NCBI RefSeq assembly: GCF_002102395.1 | Contig: NZ_LQPZ01000015.1 | Span: 1 to 64,000, forward strand | Reading direction: 5' to 3' | Length of the DNA stretch: 64,000 bases | Origin: Mycolicibacillus trivialis | Lineage (GTDB): Bacteria > Actinomycetota > Actinomycetes > Mycobacteriales > Mycobacteriaceae | Part shown: positions 15,191 to 26,070 of the stretch, piece after piece | Layout of the letters: each line of letters opens with the position of its first letter | Position numbering within the stretch: the first letter of the stretch is position 1 | Position numbers and translations under genes: made by a program | The notes under the pieces: model-generated | Databases searched by the model: none | Told to the model about the DNA's origin: nothing | Seen by the model: the letters and a program-made list of their open reading frames with translations, nothing else

Positions 15191-15196
15191 TACCCT
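15191..15196 (+). promoter_or_regulatory. -10 box of a leaderless dprE1 transcript
   Basis: TACCCT ends exactly eight bases before the dprE1 ATG at 15205, the same spacing as at embC, embA and glf. It would drive the dprE1-dprE2-aftA run. Confidence 0.55.
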
Positions 15197-15204
15197 CTTT
15201 CTCG

Positions 15205-16578
15205 ATGTTCGCGACCACCAGCAAGCCGCTCAGCGGCTGGGGCCGCACCGCGCCGACCGTGGCGAAGGTGCTGACCGCCAGCGATCCCGAGGTCATCGCC
15301 GAGGCGGTGGCCCGCGTCGCCGACGGCGGCGAGGCGCGCGGGGTGATCGCCCGCGGGCTGGGCCGCTCCTACGGCGACAACGCCCAGAACGGCGGCGGCC
15401 TGGTCATCGACATGACCGCGCTCAACCGCATCCACTCGATCGACGCCGAGACCGGTCACGCCGACGTGGACGGCGGGGTGAGCCTGGACCAGTTGATGCG
15501 CGCCGCGTTGCCGTTCGGGCTGTGGGTGCCGGTGCTGCCCGGAACCCGGCAGGTCACCGTCGGCGGGGCGATCGGCTGCGACATCCACGGCAAGAACCAC
15601 CACAGCGCGGGGAGCTTCGGCAACCACGTGCGCTCGATGGAGTTGCTGACCGCCGACGGCTCGGTGCGCCGGCTGACCCCCGACGGCCCGGAGGCGGAGT
15701 TGTTCTGGGCCACCGTCGGCGGCAACGGCCTGACCGGGATCATCCTGCGGGCCACGATCGCGATGACCCCCACCGAGACGGCCTATTTCATCGCCGACGG
15801 CGACGTGACCGCCACCCTCGACGAGACCATCGCCCTGCACAGCGACGGCAGCGAAGGCGACTACACCTATTCGTCGGCCTGGTTCGACTCGATCAGCGCC
15901 CCGCCGAAAGTCGGCCGGGCCGCGGTCTCGCGCGGCTCGCTGGCCACCCTGGACCAACTGCCGGCGAAGCTGCAGAAGAATCCGCTGAAATTCGATGCGC
16001 CGCAACTGCTCACCCTGCCCGACGTCTTCCCCAACGGGTTGGCCAACAAGTTCACGTTCGGGCCGATCGGCGAGCTGTGGTACCGCAAGTCGGGCACCTA
16101 TCGCGGCAAGATCCAGAATCTGACGCAGTTCTACCACCCGCTGGATATGTTCGGTGAATGGAATCGCGCCTACGGTTCCGCGGGATTCGCGCAATACCAG
16201 TTCGTGGTGCCCACCGACGCCGTCGACGAGTTCAAGGCGATCATCTACGACATCCAAGCCAGCGGGCACTACTCCTTCCTCAACGTGTTCAAACTGTTCG
16301 GCCCGGGAAACCAAGCACCGCTGAGCTTTCCGATGGCCGGGTGGAACATCTGCGTGGACTTCCCGATCAAAGCCGGGCTGAGCGACTTTTTGACCGACCT
16401 CGACCGGCGGGTGCTGGAGTTCGGTGGGCGGCTCTACACCGCCAAGGACTCCCGCACGACCGCCGAGACCTTCCACGCCATGTATCCGCGCATCGATGAG
16501 TGGATCGTGGTACGCCGCAAGGTGGACCCCGACGGGGTGTTCGCCTCGGACATGGCCCGACGTTTGGAGCTGCTGTAG
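15205..16578 (+). CDS. dprE1: Decaprenylphosphoryl-beta-D-ribose oxidase DprE1
   Basis: The 457-residue FAD enzyme oxidises decaprenylphosphoryl ribose at C2', the first half of epimerisation to decaprenylphosphoryl arabinose. The FAD-binding segment contains [16 protein letters not shown] and [26 protein letters not shown]. The substrate domain carries FKLFGPGN and WNICVDFP. Cys383 in that motif (TGC at 16351) corresponds to Cys387 of M. tuberculosis, the covalent target of benzothiazinones. The stop TAG abuts the dprE2 ATG directly. It functions in the cell envelope with DprE2. Confidence 0.97.
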   Translation: MFATTSKPLSGWGRTAPTVAKVLTASDPEVIAEAVARVADGGEARGVIARGLGRSYGDNAQNGGGLVIDMTALNRIHSIDAETGHADVDGGVSLDQLMRAALPFGLWVPVLPGTRQVTVGGAIGCDIHGKNHHSAGSFGNHVRSMELLTADGSVRRLTPDGPEAELFWATVGGNGLTGIILRATIAMTPTETAYFIADGDVTATLDETIALHSDGSEGDYTYSSAWFDSISAPPKVGRAAVSRGSLATLDQLPAKLQKNPLKFDAPQLLTLPDVFPNGLANKFTFGPIGELWYRKSGTYRGKIQNLTQFYHPLDMFGEWNRAYGSAGFAQYQFVVPTDAVDEFKAIIYDIQASGHYSFLNVFKLFGPGNQAPLSFPMAGWNICVDFPIKAGLSDFLTDLDRRVLEFGGRLYTAKDSRTTAETFHAMYPRIDEWIVVRRKVDPDGVFASDMARRLELL

Positions 16579-17343
16579 ATGGTGTTCGACGCCGTGGGTA
16601 ACCCGCAGACGATCCTGCTGCTGGGCGGGACCTCCGAGATCGGGCTGGCGATCTGCGCCCGCTACCTGCAGAACGCGCGCGCCCGCATCATCCTGGCCTG
16701 CCTGCCCGACGATCCGGGCCGCGACGACGCCAAGGAGCAGATGCTCGCCGCGGGCGCCGGCGCGGTCCAGGTGATCGACTTCGACGCGCTGGACACCGAC
16801 GGCCACCCCGAGGTGATCGACCGGGCCTTCTCCGGCGGGGACGTCGACGTCGCGATCGTCGCGTTCGGGTTGCTCGGCGACAACGAGGAGCTGTGGCAGA
16901 ACCAGCGCAAGGCCGTGCAGATCGCCGAGATCAACTACACCGCAGCGGTTTCGGTCGGTGTTCTGCTGGGTGAGAAGATGCGCGCCCAGGGCTTCGGGCA
17001 GATCATCGCGATGAGCACGGTCGCCGGTGAGCGGGTCCGGCGGTCCAACTTCGTCTACGGCTCCACCAAGGCCGGCCTCGACGGGTTCTACCTCGGCCTC
17101 GGCGAGGCGCTGCGCGACGACGGCGTGCGGGTGCTGGTGATCCGGCCCGGTCAGGTCCGCACCCGGATGAGCGCGCACGTCAAGGAGGCCCCGCTGACCG
17201 TGGACAAGGAGGACGTCGCCGAGCTGGCGGTGACCGCCGCGGCCAAGGGCAAGGAACTGGTGTGGGCGCCGGGCGCCTTCCGCTACGTGATGATGGTGCT
17301 GCGCCACATCCCGCGCCGCATCTTCCGCAAGCTGCCCATCTAG
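16579..17343 (+). CDS. dprE2: Decaprenylphosphoryl-2-keto-erythropentose reductase DprE2
   Basis: This 254-residue short-chain dehydrogenase completes DPA formation by NADH-dependent reduction of the DprE1 product. The cofactor motif [18 protein letters not shown] is near the N-terminus. The catalytic serine is in AMSTVAG, and the YxxxK pair lies in [15 protein letters not shown] typical basic, hydrophobic C-terminus ([17 protein letters not shown]) may associate with the membrane. It starts at the base after the dprE1 stop, so it is translationally linked, and aftA begins four bases downstream. Confidence 0.96.
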   Translation: MVFDAVGNPQTILLLGGTSEIGLAICARYLQNARARIILACLPDDPGRDDAKEQMLAAGAGAVQVIDFDALDTDGHPEVIDRAFSGGDVDVAIVAFGLLGDNEELWQNQRKAVQIAEINYTAAVSVGVLLGEKMRAQGFGQIIAMSTVAGERVRRSNFVYGSTKAGLDGFYLGLGEALRDDGVRVLVIRPGQVRTRMSAHVKEAPLTVDKEDVAELAVTAAAKGKELVWAPGAFRYVMMVLRHIPRRIFRKLPI

Positions 17344-17346
17344 CCG

Positions 17347-19452
17347 ATGCGGACCGCTCTGGATCGGGCCGGCCGCACGGCCGGCGAGATGGCGCTGGCC
17401 GTGGCCGTCGCGGTCGCGGTCTCCGTCGTCGCGCTGGCCGCGATCGGCCGGGTCGAGTGGCCGGCCTACCCGTCGTCGAACCAGCTGCACGCGCTGACCA
17501 CCGTCGGGCAGGTGGGCTGCGCGGCGGGGCTGGTGGGCGCCGGCTGGCTGTGGCGGCGCGGCAGGCGCTGGGCGGCGCGGCTCGCCGCGGCGGTGTTCGT
17601 GTCGGCGTTCGCGGTGGTGACGCTGGCCATGCCGCTGGGCGCGACCCGGCTGTACCTGTTCGGCATCTCCGTCGACCAGCAGTTCCGCACCGAATACCTG
17701 ACCCGGCTCACCGACAGCGCCGAACTGCGCGACATGACCTACCTCGGATTGCCGCCGTTCTACCCGCCGGGCTGGTTCTGGCTGGGCGGGCGGGCCGCCG
17801 CGCTCTCCGGCACCCCCGGCTGGGAGATGTACAAGCCGTGGTCGATCGTGTCGATCGCGATCGCGGTCGCGGTGGCCCTGGTGCTCTGGCAACGGATGAT
17901 CCGCTTCGAGACCGCGCTGATCGTCACCGCCGCCACCGCCGCGGTGACCCTGGCGTTCAGCGCCCCGGAACCCTACGCCGCGATCATCACCATGCTGCTG
18001 CCGCCGGTGCTGGTGCTGGCCTGGTCGGGGCTGCGCGCCGCGGCCCGGGTCGCCGACCCCGACCCCGACCCGCACCCCCACCCCGCCGAACGTGAACCTA
18101 CGCGCACGCTCGAGGCCGAACGTGAACCTGTGCGCACGCTCGAGGCGGAGCGGGCGCCGGGCGGCACGGCGGAGCGGGCGCCGGGCGGCACGGCGGAGCG
18201 GGCGCCGGGCGGCACGGCGGAGCGGGCGCCGGGCGGGCTGAGCGGTCGCGGCTGGGCCGCGATCGTGGGCACCGGGGTGTTCCTCGGCTTCGCCGCCACC
18301 TTCTACACCCTGCTGGTGGCCTACAGCGCGTTCACCGTGACGCTGATGGCGCTGGGTCTGGCCGCCGCCCGGTGGCGGCACCGCGGCCCGGCCGCCGCAC
18401 TCGACCCGCTGCTGCGGCTGGCGGTCATCGGGGTCATCGCCGCAGCGATCGGCGCCACCACCTGGCTGCCGTTCCTGCTGCGCGCCGCCCGCGACCCGAT
18501 CAGCAACACCGGCAGCGCCCAGCACTACCTGCCCGCCGCGGGCGCGGAACTGACCTTCCCGATGCTGCAGTTCACCCTGCTCGGCGCGCTGTGCATGCTC
18601 GGCACGCTGTGGCTGGTGGTGCGCGCCCGCACCTCGGTACGCGCCGCCGCGCTGGCGTTCGGGGTGGTCAGCGTGTACCTGTGGTCGCTGCTGTCGATGC
18701 TGACCACACTGGCCCGTACCACCCTGCTGTCGTTCCGGCTGCAACCGACGCTGGTGGTGCTGCTCGCCGCCGCCGGAGTATTCGGGTTCCTCGAGCTCAC
18801 CCAGCGGCTGGTCGAAGGCGGCCGCCAATACGGCTGGCAACGCGGCATCACCGCGGTGGCCGCCGTGATCGGGTTCGCCGGGGCACTGTCGTTCAGCCAG
18901 GACATCCCCAACGTGCTGCGCCCGGACCTGACCGTGGCCTACACCGACACCGACGGGTACGGCGAGCGCGGCGACCGCCGCCCGCCCGGTTCGGAGCGCT
19001 ACTACGCCGAAATCGACGACACCGTCACCGCCACCACCGGCGTCCCCCACGACCAGACCGTGGTGCTCACCGCCGACTACGGCTTCCTGGCGATCTACCC
19101 CTACTTCGGGTTTCAGGGGCTGACCTCGCACTACGCCAACCCGCTGGCGCAGTTCGACCGGCGCGCCGCGGCCATCGAGAGCTGGTCGGAGCTGACCACC
19201 GCCGAGCAGTTCACCGCCGCGCTCGACGAGCTGCCGTGGCCGGCGCCGACCGTGTTCGTGATGCGCCGCGGCGCCGGCTCGGCGGCCGGCGACACCTACA
19301 CGCTGCGGCTGGCCGAGGACGTCTACCCCAACCACCCCAACGTGCGCCGCTACACGATCACCCTGCCCGCCGCCCTCTTCGACGACCCGCAATTCCGCGT
19401 CGAACAGATCGGCCCGTTCGTGGTCGCGATCCGCGTCCCGTCGGGCAGTTGA
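17347..19452 (+). CDS. aftA: Galactan 5-O-arabinofuranosyltransferase AftA with a repeat insertion
   Basis: AftA primes galactan with the first arabinofuranose residues, using DPA as donor. The 701-residue protein is a GT-C enzyme: about eleven membrane helices, the large first periplasmic loop with [19 protein letters not shown], and a globular periplasmic C-terminus ([10 protein letters not shown], then [21 protein letters not shown]). The M. tuberculosis protein is, as I recall, about 643 residues. The excess here is largely a hydrophilic insertion at residues 239-298, built from two 10-residue and four 8-residue repeats between membrane helices. It lies directly after dprE2 and before embC. 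Confidence 0.95.
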   Translation: MRTALDRAGRTAGEMALAVAVAVAVSVVALAAIGRVEWPAYPSSNQLHALTTVGQVGCAAGLVGAGWLWRRGRRWAARLAAAVFVSAFAVVTLAMPLGATRLYLFGISVDQQFRTEYLTRLTDSAELRDMTYLGLPPFYPPGWFWLGGRAAALSGTPGWEMYKPWSIVSIAIAVAVALVLWQRMIRFETALIVTAATAAVTLAFSAPEPYAAIITMLLPPVLVLAWSGLRAAARVADPDPDPHPHPAEREPTRTLEAEREPVRTLEAERAPGGTAERAPGGTAERAPGGTAERAPGGLSGRGWAAIVGTGVFLGFAATFYTLLVAYSAFTVTLMALGLAAARWRHRGPAAALDPLLRLAVIGVIAAAIGATTWLPFLLRAARDPISNTGSAQHYLPAAGAELTFPMLQFTLLGALCMLGTLWLVVRARTSVRAAALAFGVVSVYLWSLLSMLTTLARTTLLSFRLQPTLVVLLAAAGVFGFLELTQRLVEGGRQYGWQRGITAVAAVIGFAGALSFSQDIPNVLRPDLTVAYTDTDGYGERGDRRPPGSERYYAEIDDTVTATTGVPHDQTVVLTADYGFLAIYPYFGFQGLTSHYANPLAQFDRRAAAIESWSELTTAEQFTAALDELPWPAPTVFVMRRGAGSAAGDTYTLRLAEDVYPNHPNVRRYTITLPAALFDDPQFRVEQIGPFVVAIRVPSGS
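18085..18240 (+). repeat. Two adjoining tandem repeat arrays inside aftA
   Basis: Two 30-bp units (18085-18114 and 18115-18144; core GCCGAACGTGAACCT) are followed by three full and one partial 24-bp units (starts 18148, 18172, 18196, 18220; core CGGGCGCCGGGCGG). The 24-bp copies are identical, which points to recent expansion. Both unit lengths are multiples of three and encode [10 protein letters not shown] and ERAPGGTA repeats. Confidence 0.9.
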
Positions 19453-19474
19453 CCGCGGTGAGCGGCCCGACCGT

Positions 19475-19480
19475 TACCAT
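19475..19480 (+). promoter_or_regulatory. -10 box of a leaderless embC transcript
   Basis: TACCAT followed by CAAGCCCC (8 nt) and then the embC GTG. Nearly the same block (TACCAT, CAAGCCTC, GTG) precedes embA. Confidence 0.55.
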
Positions 19481-19488
19481 CAAGCCCC

Positions 19489-22400
19489 GTGAGTGACCTG
19501 CGGGCCAACCACCGGATCGCCCGGATCGTCGCCGTCGTGGCCGGCCTGCTGGGCGCCGCGCTCTCGCTGGCGGTGCCCTTCCTGCCGGTCAACCAGACCA
19601 CCGCGCAGCTGAACTGGCCGCAGAACGGCGTCCTGGCCAGCGTCGACGCCCCGCTGATCGGCTACGTCGCCACCGATATGCAGATCAGCGTGCCGTGCCG
19701 CGCCGCGGCCGGGCTCACCGAATCCGACGGCGGGCACAACGTGCTGCTGTCCACGGTGCCCAAGCAGGCACCCAAGGCCGTCGACCGCGGCCTGCTCGTC
19801 GAACGCGCCAACGACCACCTCGTGGTGGTGGTGCGCAACACCCCGGTCGTGGTCGCCCCGCTCAGCCAGGTGCTGGGGCCGGACTGTCGGCAGCTGGTGC
19901 TTACCGTGCGCGCCGACACCGTCACCGGCGAGTTCGTCGGCCTGACCCAGGGCCCCAACGACGACAAGCCGGGCGCCCCGCTGCGCGGGCAGCGCAGCGG
20001 CTACGACTTCCGCCCGCAGATCATCGGCGTCTACACCGACCTCGCCGGCCCGGCCCCCGACGGGCTGCACTTCACCGCGACCCTGGACACCCGCTACTCC
20101 AGCGCGCCCACCCCGCTGAAGATGGCGGCGATGCTGCTCGGGATCGCCCTGACCATCGCCGCACTCATCGCGCTGCACCGGCTCGACGCCACCGACGGGA
20201 TGCGGCACCGCCGGTTCCTACCCGGCCGCTGGTGGTCGATGACCGGGCTGGACGCCCTGGTCGCCGCGGTGCTGGTGTGGTGGCATTTCGTCGGCGCGAA
20301 CACCTCCGACGACGGCTACATCCTCACCATGGCGCGGGTCTCCGAACACGCCGGCTACATGGCCAACTACTACCGCTGGTTCGGCACCCCGGAGGCGCCG
20401 TTCGGCTGGTATTACGACCTGCTCGCCTACTGGGCGCACTTCTCCACCGCCAGCATCTGGATGCGGCTGCCCACCCTGGTGATGGCGCTGGCGTGCTGGT
20501 GGGTGATCAGCCGGGAGGTGCTGCCCCGGCTGGGCCACGCGGTCAAAACCCGCCGCGCGGCCGCCTGGACCGCCGCCGGCATGTTCCTGGTGTTCTGGCT
20601 GCCGCTGAACAACGGGCTACGTCCGGAACCGATCATCGCGCTGGGCATCCTGTTGACCTGGTGTTCGGTGGAGCGGGCGGTGGCCACCAGCCGGCTGCTG
20701 CCGCTTGCCGCCGCCTGCCTGATCGGCGCCCTCACGCTGTTCTCCGGACCCACCGGCATCGCCTCGATCGGGGCGCTGCTGGTCGCGATCGGGCCGCTGC
20801 TGACGATCCTGCGCCGCCGCTCCGCCCGGTTCGGGCTGCTGCCGCTGCTCGCCCCGATCGTGGCCGCCGCCACCGTGCCGGCGGTGCTGATCTTCCGCGA
20901 CCAGACCTTCGTCGGCGAACTGCAGGCCAGCGCCCTGAAATCGGCGGTCGGCCCGAGCCTGAGCTGGTTCGACGAACACATCCGCTACGAGCGGCTGTTC
21001 ATGGCCACCCCGGACGGGTCGATCGCCCGGCGCTTCGCGGTGCTGGCGCTGCTGGTCGCGCTCGCGGTCACCATCGCCATGTCGCTGCGCAAGGGCCGCA
21101 TCCCGGGCACCGCCGCCGGGCCCAGCCGGCGCATCGTGGGGATCACGATCATCTCGTTCGTCGCGATGATGTCCACCCCCACCAAGTGGACCCACCACTT
21201 CGGGGTGTTCGCCGGGCTGGCCGGGTCACTGGGGGCGCTGGCGGCGGTCGCGGTCAGCGCCGCGGTGCTGCGCTCCCGGCGCAACCGCACCGTGTTCGCC
21301 GCGGTGGTGCTGTTCATCACCGCGCTGGCCTTCGCCAGCGTGAACGGCTGGTGGTACGTCTCCAACTTCGGGGTGCCCTGGTCCAACGAGTTCCCGGCCT
21401 GGCACTTCGCCGCCGCCACCGCCCTGATCGGGCTGACCGTGCTGGTGGTGCTGCTGGCCGCCTGGTTCCACCTGTTCGGCGGCGACGACACCCGCCGTCG
21501 GCCGTCGACCCGGCTCACCCGCATCCTGCAGTCCCCGCTGGCCATCGCCGCCTGGGCGCTGGTGCTCTTCGAGGTGGCGTCGCTGACGCTGGCGATGATC
21601 GGCCAGTACCCGGCCTGGACGGTGGGCCGCTCCAACCTGCAGGCACTGACCGGCAAGACCTGCGGGCTGGCCGACGACGTCCTGGTCGAGCAGGACGCCA
21701 ACGCCGGGCTGCTGACCCCGGCCGGCGGCGTACCGGTCGGCGACGCGCTGGCCGCCGGGTATTCCCAGGGCTTCCGGCCCACCGGCATCCCGGCCGACAT
21801 CTCCGCCGACCCGGTGATGGAACCGCCCAGCGGCGGCAACAACCTCGACGAGAACGACGGCGCGAAAGCCGGTGTGGAGGGCGGCCTGATCGCCAAACCC
21901 GGCATCAATGGCTCCCGCGCCCGGCTGCCGTTCGGGCTGGACCCGGCCCGCACCCCGGTGCTGGGCAGCTGGCGCGACGGCGTGCAGGTCCCGGCCCGGC
22001 TGCGCACCGCCTGGTACCGGCTGCCTGCGCGCGAGCAGGCCGGTCCGCTGCTGGTGGTGTCGGCGGCCGGCCGCTTCGACACCCACGAGGTGCAGGTGGA
22101 ATGGGCCACCGGCGCCGACGCCGAGGAGCCCGGCGGCGCGATCGAGTTCGCCGACGTCGGCGCCGCCCCGGCCTGGCGCAACCTGCGGGTGCCGCTGGCG
22201 CAGCTGCCCCCGGAGGCGACCGTGGTGCGGCTGGTGGCCACCGACCGCGATCTGGCACAGCGGCACTGGATCGCGCTGACCCCGCCGCGCATCCCGCAGC
22301 TGGACACCCTGCAGGACGTCGTCGGGTCCGAGGACCCGGTGCTGCTGGACTGGCTGGTCGGGCTGGCCTTCCCCTGCCAGCGGCCGTTCGGCCACCGCTA

Positions 22401-22680
22401 CGGGGTCATCGAGCCGCCGAAGTGGCGGATCCTGCCCGACCGGTTCGGCACCGAGGCCAACTCCCCGGTGATGGACAACATCGGCGGTGGCCCGCTGGGC
22501 ATCAGCGAGTTGATGTTCCGCGCCGCCACCGTCCCCAGCTACCTCAAGGACGACTGGAACCGGGATTGGGGTGCGCTGCAGCGGCTCACCCGCTACTACC
22601 CGCAGGCCGAGCCGGCCGAACTGGAGCTGGGCACCGCGACCCGCAGCGGCCTGTGGAGCCCGGCGCCGCTGCGGCCGTGA
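19489..22680 (+). CDS. embC: Arabinosyltransferase EmbC
   Basis: EmbC extends the arabinan of lipoarabinomannan from DPA on the outer face of the membrane. The 1063-residue protein has the Emb layout: N-terminal membrane helix (IVAVVAGLLGAALSLAVPFLP), a first carbohydrate-binding-like domain, about 14 further helices with the catalytic acidic loop GANTSDDGYILTMARVSEHAG, and a C-terminal carbohydrate-binding domain from about residue 720. First position in the emb cluster and similarity to EmbC favour this assignment over EmbA/B. The start is GTG 19489, 36 bases after aftA, with its own leaderless-type promoter. Confidence 0.94.
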   Translation: MSDLRANHRIARIVAVVAGLLGAALSLAVPFLPVNQTTAQLNWPQNGVLASVDAPLIGYVATDMQISVPCRAAAGLTESDGGHNVLLSTVPKQAPKAVDRGLLVERANDHLVVVVRNTPVVVAPLSQVLGPDCRQLVLTVRADTVTGEFVGLTQGPNDDKPGAPLRGQRSGYDFRPQIIGVYTDLAGPAPDGLHFTATLDTRYSSAPTPLKMAAMLLGIALTIAALIALHRLDATDGMRHRRFLPGRWWSMTGLDALVAAVLVWWHFVGANTSDDGYILTMARVSEHAGYMANYYRWFGTPEAPFGWYYDLLAYWAHFSTASIWMRLPTLVMALACWWVISREVLPRLGHAVKTRRAAAWTAAGMFLVFWLPLNNGLRPEPIIALGILLTWCSVERAVATSRLLPLAAACLIGALTLFSGPTGIASIGALLVAIGPLLTILRRRSARFGLLPLLAPIVAAATVPAVLIFRDQTFVGELQASALKSAVGPSLSWFDEHIRYERLFMATPDGSIARRFAVLALLVALAVTIAMSLRKGRIPGTAAGPSRRIVGITIISFVAMMSTPTKWTHHFGVFAGLAGSLGALAAVAVSAAVLRSRRNRTVFAAVVLFITALAFASVNGWWYVSNFGVPWSNEFPAWHFAAATALIGLTVLVVLLAAWFHLFGGDDTRRRPSTRLTRILQSPLAIAAWALVLFEVASLTLAMIGQYPAWTVGRSNLQALTGKTCGLADDVLVEQDANAGLLTPAGGVPVGDALAAGYSQGFRPTGIPADISADPVMEPPSGGNNLDENDGAKAGVEGGLIAKPGINGSRARLPFGLDPARTPVLGSWRDGVQVPARLRTAWYRLPAREQAGPLLVVSAAGRFDTHEVQVEWATGADAEEPGGAIEFADVGAAPAWRNLRVPLAQLPPEATVVRLVATDRDLAQRHWIALTPPRIPQLDTLQDVVGSEDPVLLDWLVGLAFPCQRPFGHRYGVIEPPKWRILPDRFGTEANSPVMDNIGGGPLGISELMFRAATVPSYLKDDWNRDWGALQRLTRYYPQAEPAELELGTATRSGLWSPAPLRP

Positions 22681-22779
22681 CCGCCGCGGTCGGGGCGGAC
22701 CGCCCCGCGCCGCCACACCCCACCCCGCCCAAAAGGCGGGTCCCACCATCGGAAACCTCGTCGCATACCATCAAGCCTC
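22681..22779. promoter_or_regulatory. embC-embA intergenic control region
   Basis: The 99-bp gap contains two GC hairpins (arms GGGGCGG 22692-22698 with CCGCCCC 22700-22706, and CCCGCC 22724-22729 with GGCGGG 22735-22740). It ends with TACCAT at 22766-22771, eight bases before the embA GTG. The hairpins could attenuate read-through from embC while embA uses its own leaderless promoter. In M. tuberculosis, changes in this interval alter emb expression. Confidence 0.5.
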
Positions 22780-25700
22780 GTGCCCCACGACGATGTTGAG
22801 CGGTCCCCGTACCGCACGGCTCGGCTGATCGCGATCGTCGCGGGCGTCCTTGGCGTCCTGCTCTGCGGCGTGGTGCCGCTCCTGCCGGTGCAGCAGACCA
22901 CCGCCACCGTCGTGTGGCCGTCCGGCACCGACGACGCCGGCCGCATCACCGACGTCACCGCGCCGCTGGTCTCCGGCGCCCCCCGCGCGCTGGACATCAC
23001 CATCCCGTGTTCGGTGATCGCCACCCTGCCCGCCGAGGGCGGGCTGGTGCTGTCCACGATCCCGGCCGGCGGGGTCGACGCCACCAAGAACGGGTTGTTC
23101 GTGCGGGCCAGCCGCGACGCGGTGGTGGTGGCCTTCCGCGACTCGGTCGCCGCGCTGGCCCCCCGCGACGCGGTGGCCGGCCCGGACTGCCAGACCCTGC
23201 ACATCTGGGCCGACGCGGGCGGCGCGAGCGCGGAGTTCGTCGGCATCCCGGCCACCGTCCGCACCCTGCCCGCCGACAAGAAGCCCCAGGTGGCCGGCGT
23301 GTTCACCGACCTGAAGGTCGCCGCACAGCCGGGACTGTCGGCGCGCATCGACGTCGACACCCGCTTCATCGTCTCCCCGGGTCTGATCAAGAAGGCCGCG
23401 ATCGGGTTCGGCGCGCTGTCGGCGCTCGCCGCGCTGATCGCGCTGGCGGTGCTGGACCGGCGCGCCGGGCACCGGGTGCCACGGGCATGGCGACGCGCCT
23501 GGCAGGCCAGCACCGCCGCCTGGCTCGCCGACATCGGGGTGATCGGCACCCTGGCGCTCTGGCACGTCATCGGCCCGCTGTCCTCCGACGACGGCTACAA
23601 CCTGACCATCGCCCGGATCGCCGGGGATGCCGGCTATCTGACCAACTACTACCGCTACTTCGGGGCGGCGGAGGCGCCGTTCGACTGGTACCCGGCCGTG
23701 CTGGCGCAGCTGACCTCGGTGAGCACCGCCGGGGTGTGGCTGCGGCTGCCCGCCACCCTGGCCGGCATCGGCTGCTGGCTGCTGGTCAGCCGGTGGATGC
23801 TGCGCCGGCTGGGCCCGGCCCGCGCCGGGCTCGCCGCCAACCGGGTGGCGGTGTGGACCGCGGGCGCGGTGTTCCTGGCCGCCTGGCTGCCGTTCAACAA
23901 CGGGCTGCGACCCGAACCGCTGATCGCGTTCGGCACCGTGGCCACCTGGGTGCTGGTGGAGCAGGCCATCGCCACCCGCCGACTGACCCCGGCGGCGCTC
24001 GCAGTGATCACCGCGAGCCTCACCGCCACCCTGGCTCCGCAGGGGCTGATCGCGGTGGCCGCACTGCTGGTCGGCGGCCGCGGCATCGCGCGGATCGTGG
24101 CGCGGCGCCGCCCGCTGGACGGGTTGGCGGCCCCGATCGCGGTTCTGGCGGCGGCGTTGTCGGTGATCGTGCTGGTGGTGTTCCGCAACCAGACCCTGGC
24201 CACCGTCGCCGAGTCCGCCCGCATCAAATACGTTGTGGGCCCGACGATCTCCTGGTATCAGGAGCTGCTGCGCTACTACTTCCTGACCGTGGAGACCGTC
24301 GACGGGTCGATGACGCGGCGGTTCGCGGTGCTGATCATGCTGTTCTGCCTGTTCGCGATGCTGGCGGTGCTGCTGCGTCGCGGCCGGCTGCTCGGCCTGG
24401 CCCGCGGCCCGGTGTGGCGACTGCTCGGCACCACCGCGATCGGGTTGCTGCTGCTGACCTTCACCCCCACCAAGTGGGCGGTGCAGTTCGGCGGGTTCGC
24501 CGGGCTGGCCGGCGCGCTCGGCGCGGTCACCGCGTTCAGCTTCGCCCGGGTCGGGCTGCATTCCCGGCGCAATCTGTCGCTGTACGTGACCGCCCTGCTG
24601 TTCCTGCTCGCCTGGGCCACCTCCGGCATCAACGGCTGGTTCTACGTCGGCAACTATGGCGTCCCGTGGTACGACAAGCAGCCGGTGCTGGCCAGCCACC
24701 CGGTCACCACCATGTTCCTGGCGCTGGCCATCGTCAGTGGGCTGCTGGCCGCCTGGCAGCACTTCCGGCTGGACTACGCCGGGCACACCCAGGTCGCCAA
24801 CACCCGCCGCAACCGGGTGCTGGCCTCCACCCCGCTGCTGATCGTCGCGGTCATCATGGTGGTGCTGCAGGTCGGGTCGATGGCCAAGGCGTTCGCCGGC
24901 CGCTACCCCACCTACACCACCGCCAAGGCGAACCTGGCGGCGCTGACCTCGGGGCTGTCGCCGACCTCGTGCGCCATGGCCGACGCCGTGCTGGCCGAGC
25001 CGGACACCAACGCCGGGCTGCTGACCCCGGTGCCGGGCCAGAACTGGGGGGAGTACGGCCCGCTGGGCGGGACCGACCCGGTCGGTTTCGTGCCCGACGG
25101 CGTCGGCGACGACCTGTCCTCCGAGCCGGTGGTCTCCAAACCCGGCGTGGTCAACTCCGACGCGTCGCCGAACAAGCCCGGCTCCTCGGTGAGCGACTCG
25201 GCCGGCACCGCGGGCGGCTGGCTGCCCCCCGACGCCCCGGACGGGGTGAACGGGTCGCGGGTGGCGCTGCCGTTCGGCCTGGATCCCGCCCGCACCCCGG
25301 TGATGGGCAGCTACGACGAGAACACCGTCGCCGCGAAGGCCACCTCCGCCTGGTACGCGCTGCCCGCCGCCACCCCGGAGCGGCCGCTGGTCACCGTCGC
25401 CGCCGCCGGCGCCATCTGGTCCTACGACGAGGACGGCACCTTCAACTACGGGCAGTCGCTGAAGCTGCAGTGGGGGGTGACCGGTCCCGACGGGCAGACC
25501 GAGGCGCTCGGGCTCGTGCAGCCGATCGACATCGGCCCCGACCCGGCCTGGCGCAACCTGCGGTTCCCGATGGCCTGGCGCCCGCCGGAGGCCAACGCGG
25601 TGCGCATCGTCGCCGACGACCCCAACCTCAGCTCCGACCAATGGTTCGCGTTCACCCCGCCGCGGGTGCCGGTGCTGGCCAGCATCCAGGAGCTGGTCGG

Positions 25701-26070
25701 TTCGGACACCCCGGTGCTGCTCGACATCGCCACCGCCGCCAACTTCCCCTGCCAGCGGCCGTTCACCGAGCATCTCGGCGTCGCCGAACTGCCCGAGTAC
25801 CGGTTCCTGCCCGACCACAAGCAGACCGCGTCGTCGTCGAACCTGTGGCAGGCCACCGAGGACGGCGGACCGTTCCTGATCACCCAGGCGCTGCTGTACA
25901 CCTCCACGATCCCGACCTACCTGCGCGACGACTGGTACCGGGACTGGGGTTCGGTGGAGCGCTACCACCGGCTGGTGCCCGCCGATGAGGCACCCGACGC
26001 AGCCATCGAGGAGGGTGTGAACACTGTGTACGGCTGGAGCCGTCCCGGACCGATTCGAGCCCTGCCGTGA
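22780..26070 (+). CDS. embA: Arabinosyltransferase EmbA
   Basis: EmbA pairs with EmbB to form the branched hexa-arabinofuranosyl termini of arabinogalactan. The 1096-residue protein shares the Emb architecture, with the catalytic loop [20 protein letters not shown] around residue 268. A long Pro/Gly/Ser linker ([20 protein letters not shown]) precedes the C-terminal carbohydrate-binding domain. The start GTG lies eight bases after TACCAT. The stop overlaps the embB GTG (GTGA), so the two subunits are translationally coupled. Confidence 0.95.
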   Translation: MPHDDVERSPYRTARLIAIVAGVLGVLLCGVVPLLPVQQTTATVVWPSGTDDAGRITDVTAPLVSGAPRALDITIPCSVIATLPAEGGLVLSTIPAGGVDATKNGLFVRASRDAVVVAFRDSVAALAPRDAVAGPDCQTLHIWADAGGASAEFVGIPATVRTLPADKKPQVAGVFTDLKVAAQPGLSARIDVDTRFIVSPGLIKKAAIGFGALSALAALIALAVLDRRAGHRVPRAWRRAWQASTAAWLADIGVIGTLALWHVIGPLSSDDGYNLTIARIAGDAGYLTNYYRYFGAAEAPFDWYPAVLAQLTSVSTAGVWLRLPATLAGIGCWLLVSRWMLRRLGPARAGLAANRVAVWTAGAVFLAAWLPFNNGLRPEPLIAFGTVATWVLVEQAIATRRLTPAALAVITASLTATLAPQGLIAVAALLVGGRGIARIVARRRPLDGLAAPIAVLAAALSVIVLVVFRNQTLATVAESARIKYVVGPTISWYQELLRYYFLTVETVDGSMTRRFAVLIMLFCLFAMLAVLLRRGRLLGLARGPVWRLLGTTAIGLLLLTFTPTKWAVQFGGFAGLAGALGAVTAFSFARVGLHSRRNLSLYVTALLFLLAWATSGINGWFYVGNYGVPWYDKQPVLASHPVTTMFLALAIVSGLLAAWQHFRLDYAGHTQVANTRRNRVLASTPLLIVAVIMVVLQVGSMAKAFAGRYPTYTTAKANLAALTSGLSPTSCAMADAVLAEPDTNAGLLTPVPGQNWGEYGPLGGTDPVGFVPDGVGDDLSSEPVVSKPGVVNSDASPNKPGSSVSDSAGTAGGWLPPDAPDGVNGSRVALPFGLDPARTPVMGSYDENTVAAKATSAWYALPAATPERPLVTVAAAGAIWSYDEDGTFNYGQSLKLQWGVTGPDGQTEALGLVQPIDIGPDPAWRNLRFPMAWRPPEANAVRIVADDPNLSSDQWFAFTPPRVPVLASIQELVGSDTPVLLDIATAANFPCQRPFTEHLGVAELPEYRFLPDHKQTASSSNLWQATEDGGPFLITQALLYTSTIPTYLRDDWYRDWGSVERYHRLVPADEAPDAAIEEGVNTVYGWSRPGPIRALP

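Noticed and set aside
15127-19392. Very long minus-strand open frame (about 1421 codons) opposite dprE1, dprE2 and aftA
   Set aside because: Low-complexity Gly/Arg/His/Gln-rich translation, typical of an antisense frame in high-GC DNA. The plus strand holds three well-recognised genes.
22692-22740. embC-embA hairpins as an ordinary intrinsic terminator
   Set aside because: No U-run follows either stem and embA continues on the same strand; kept only as a possible attenuator within the control region.
19695-22799. Long plus-strand alternative frame within embC (and similar ones in embA and embB)
   Set aside because: Arg/Pro/Ala-rich composition with no motif; it is the shifted frame of the emb genes.
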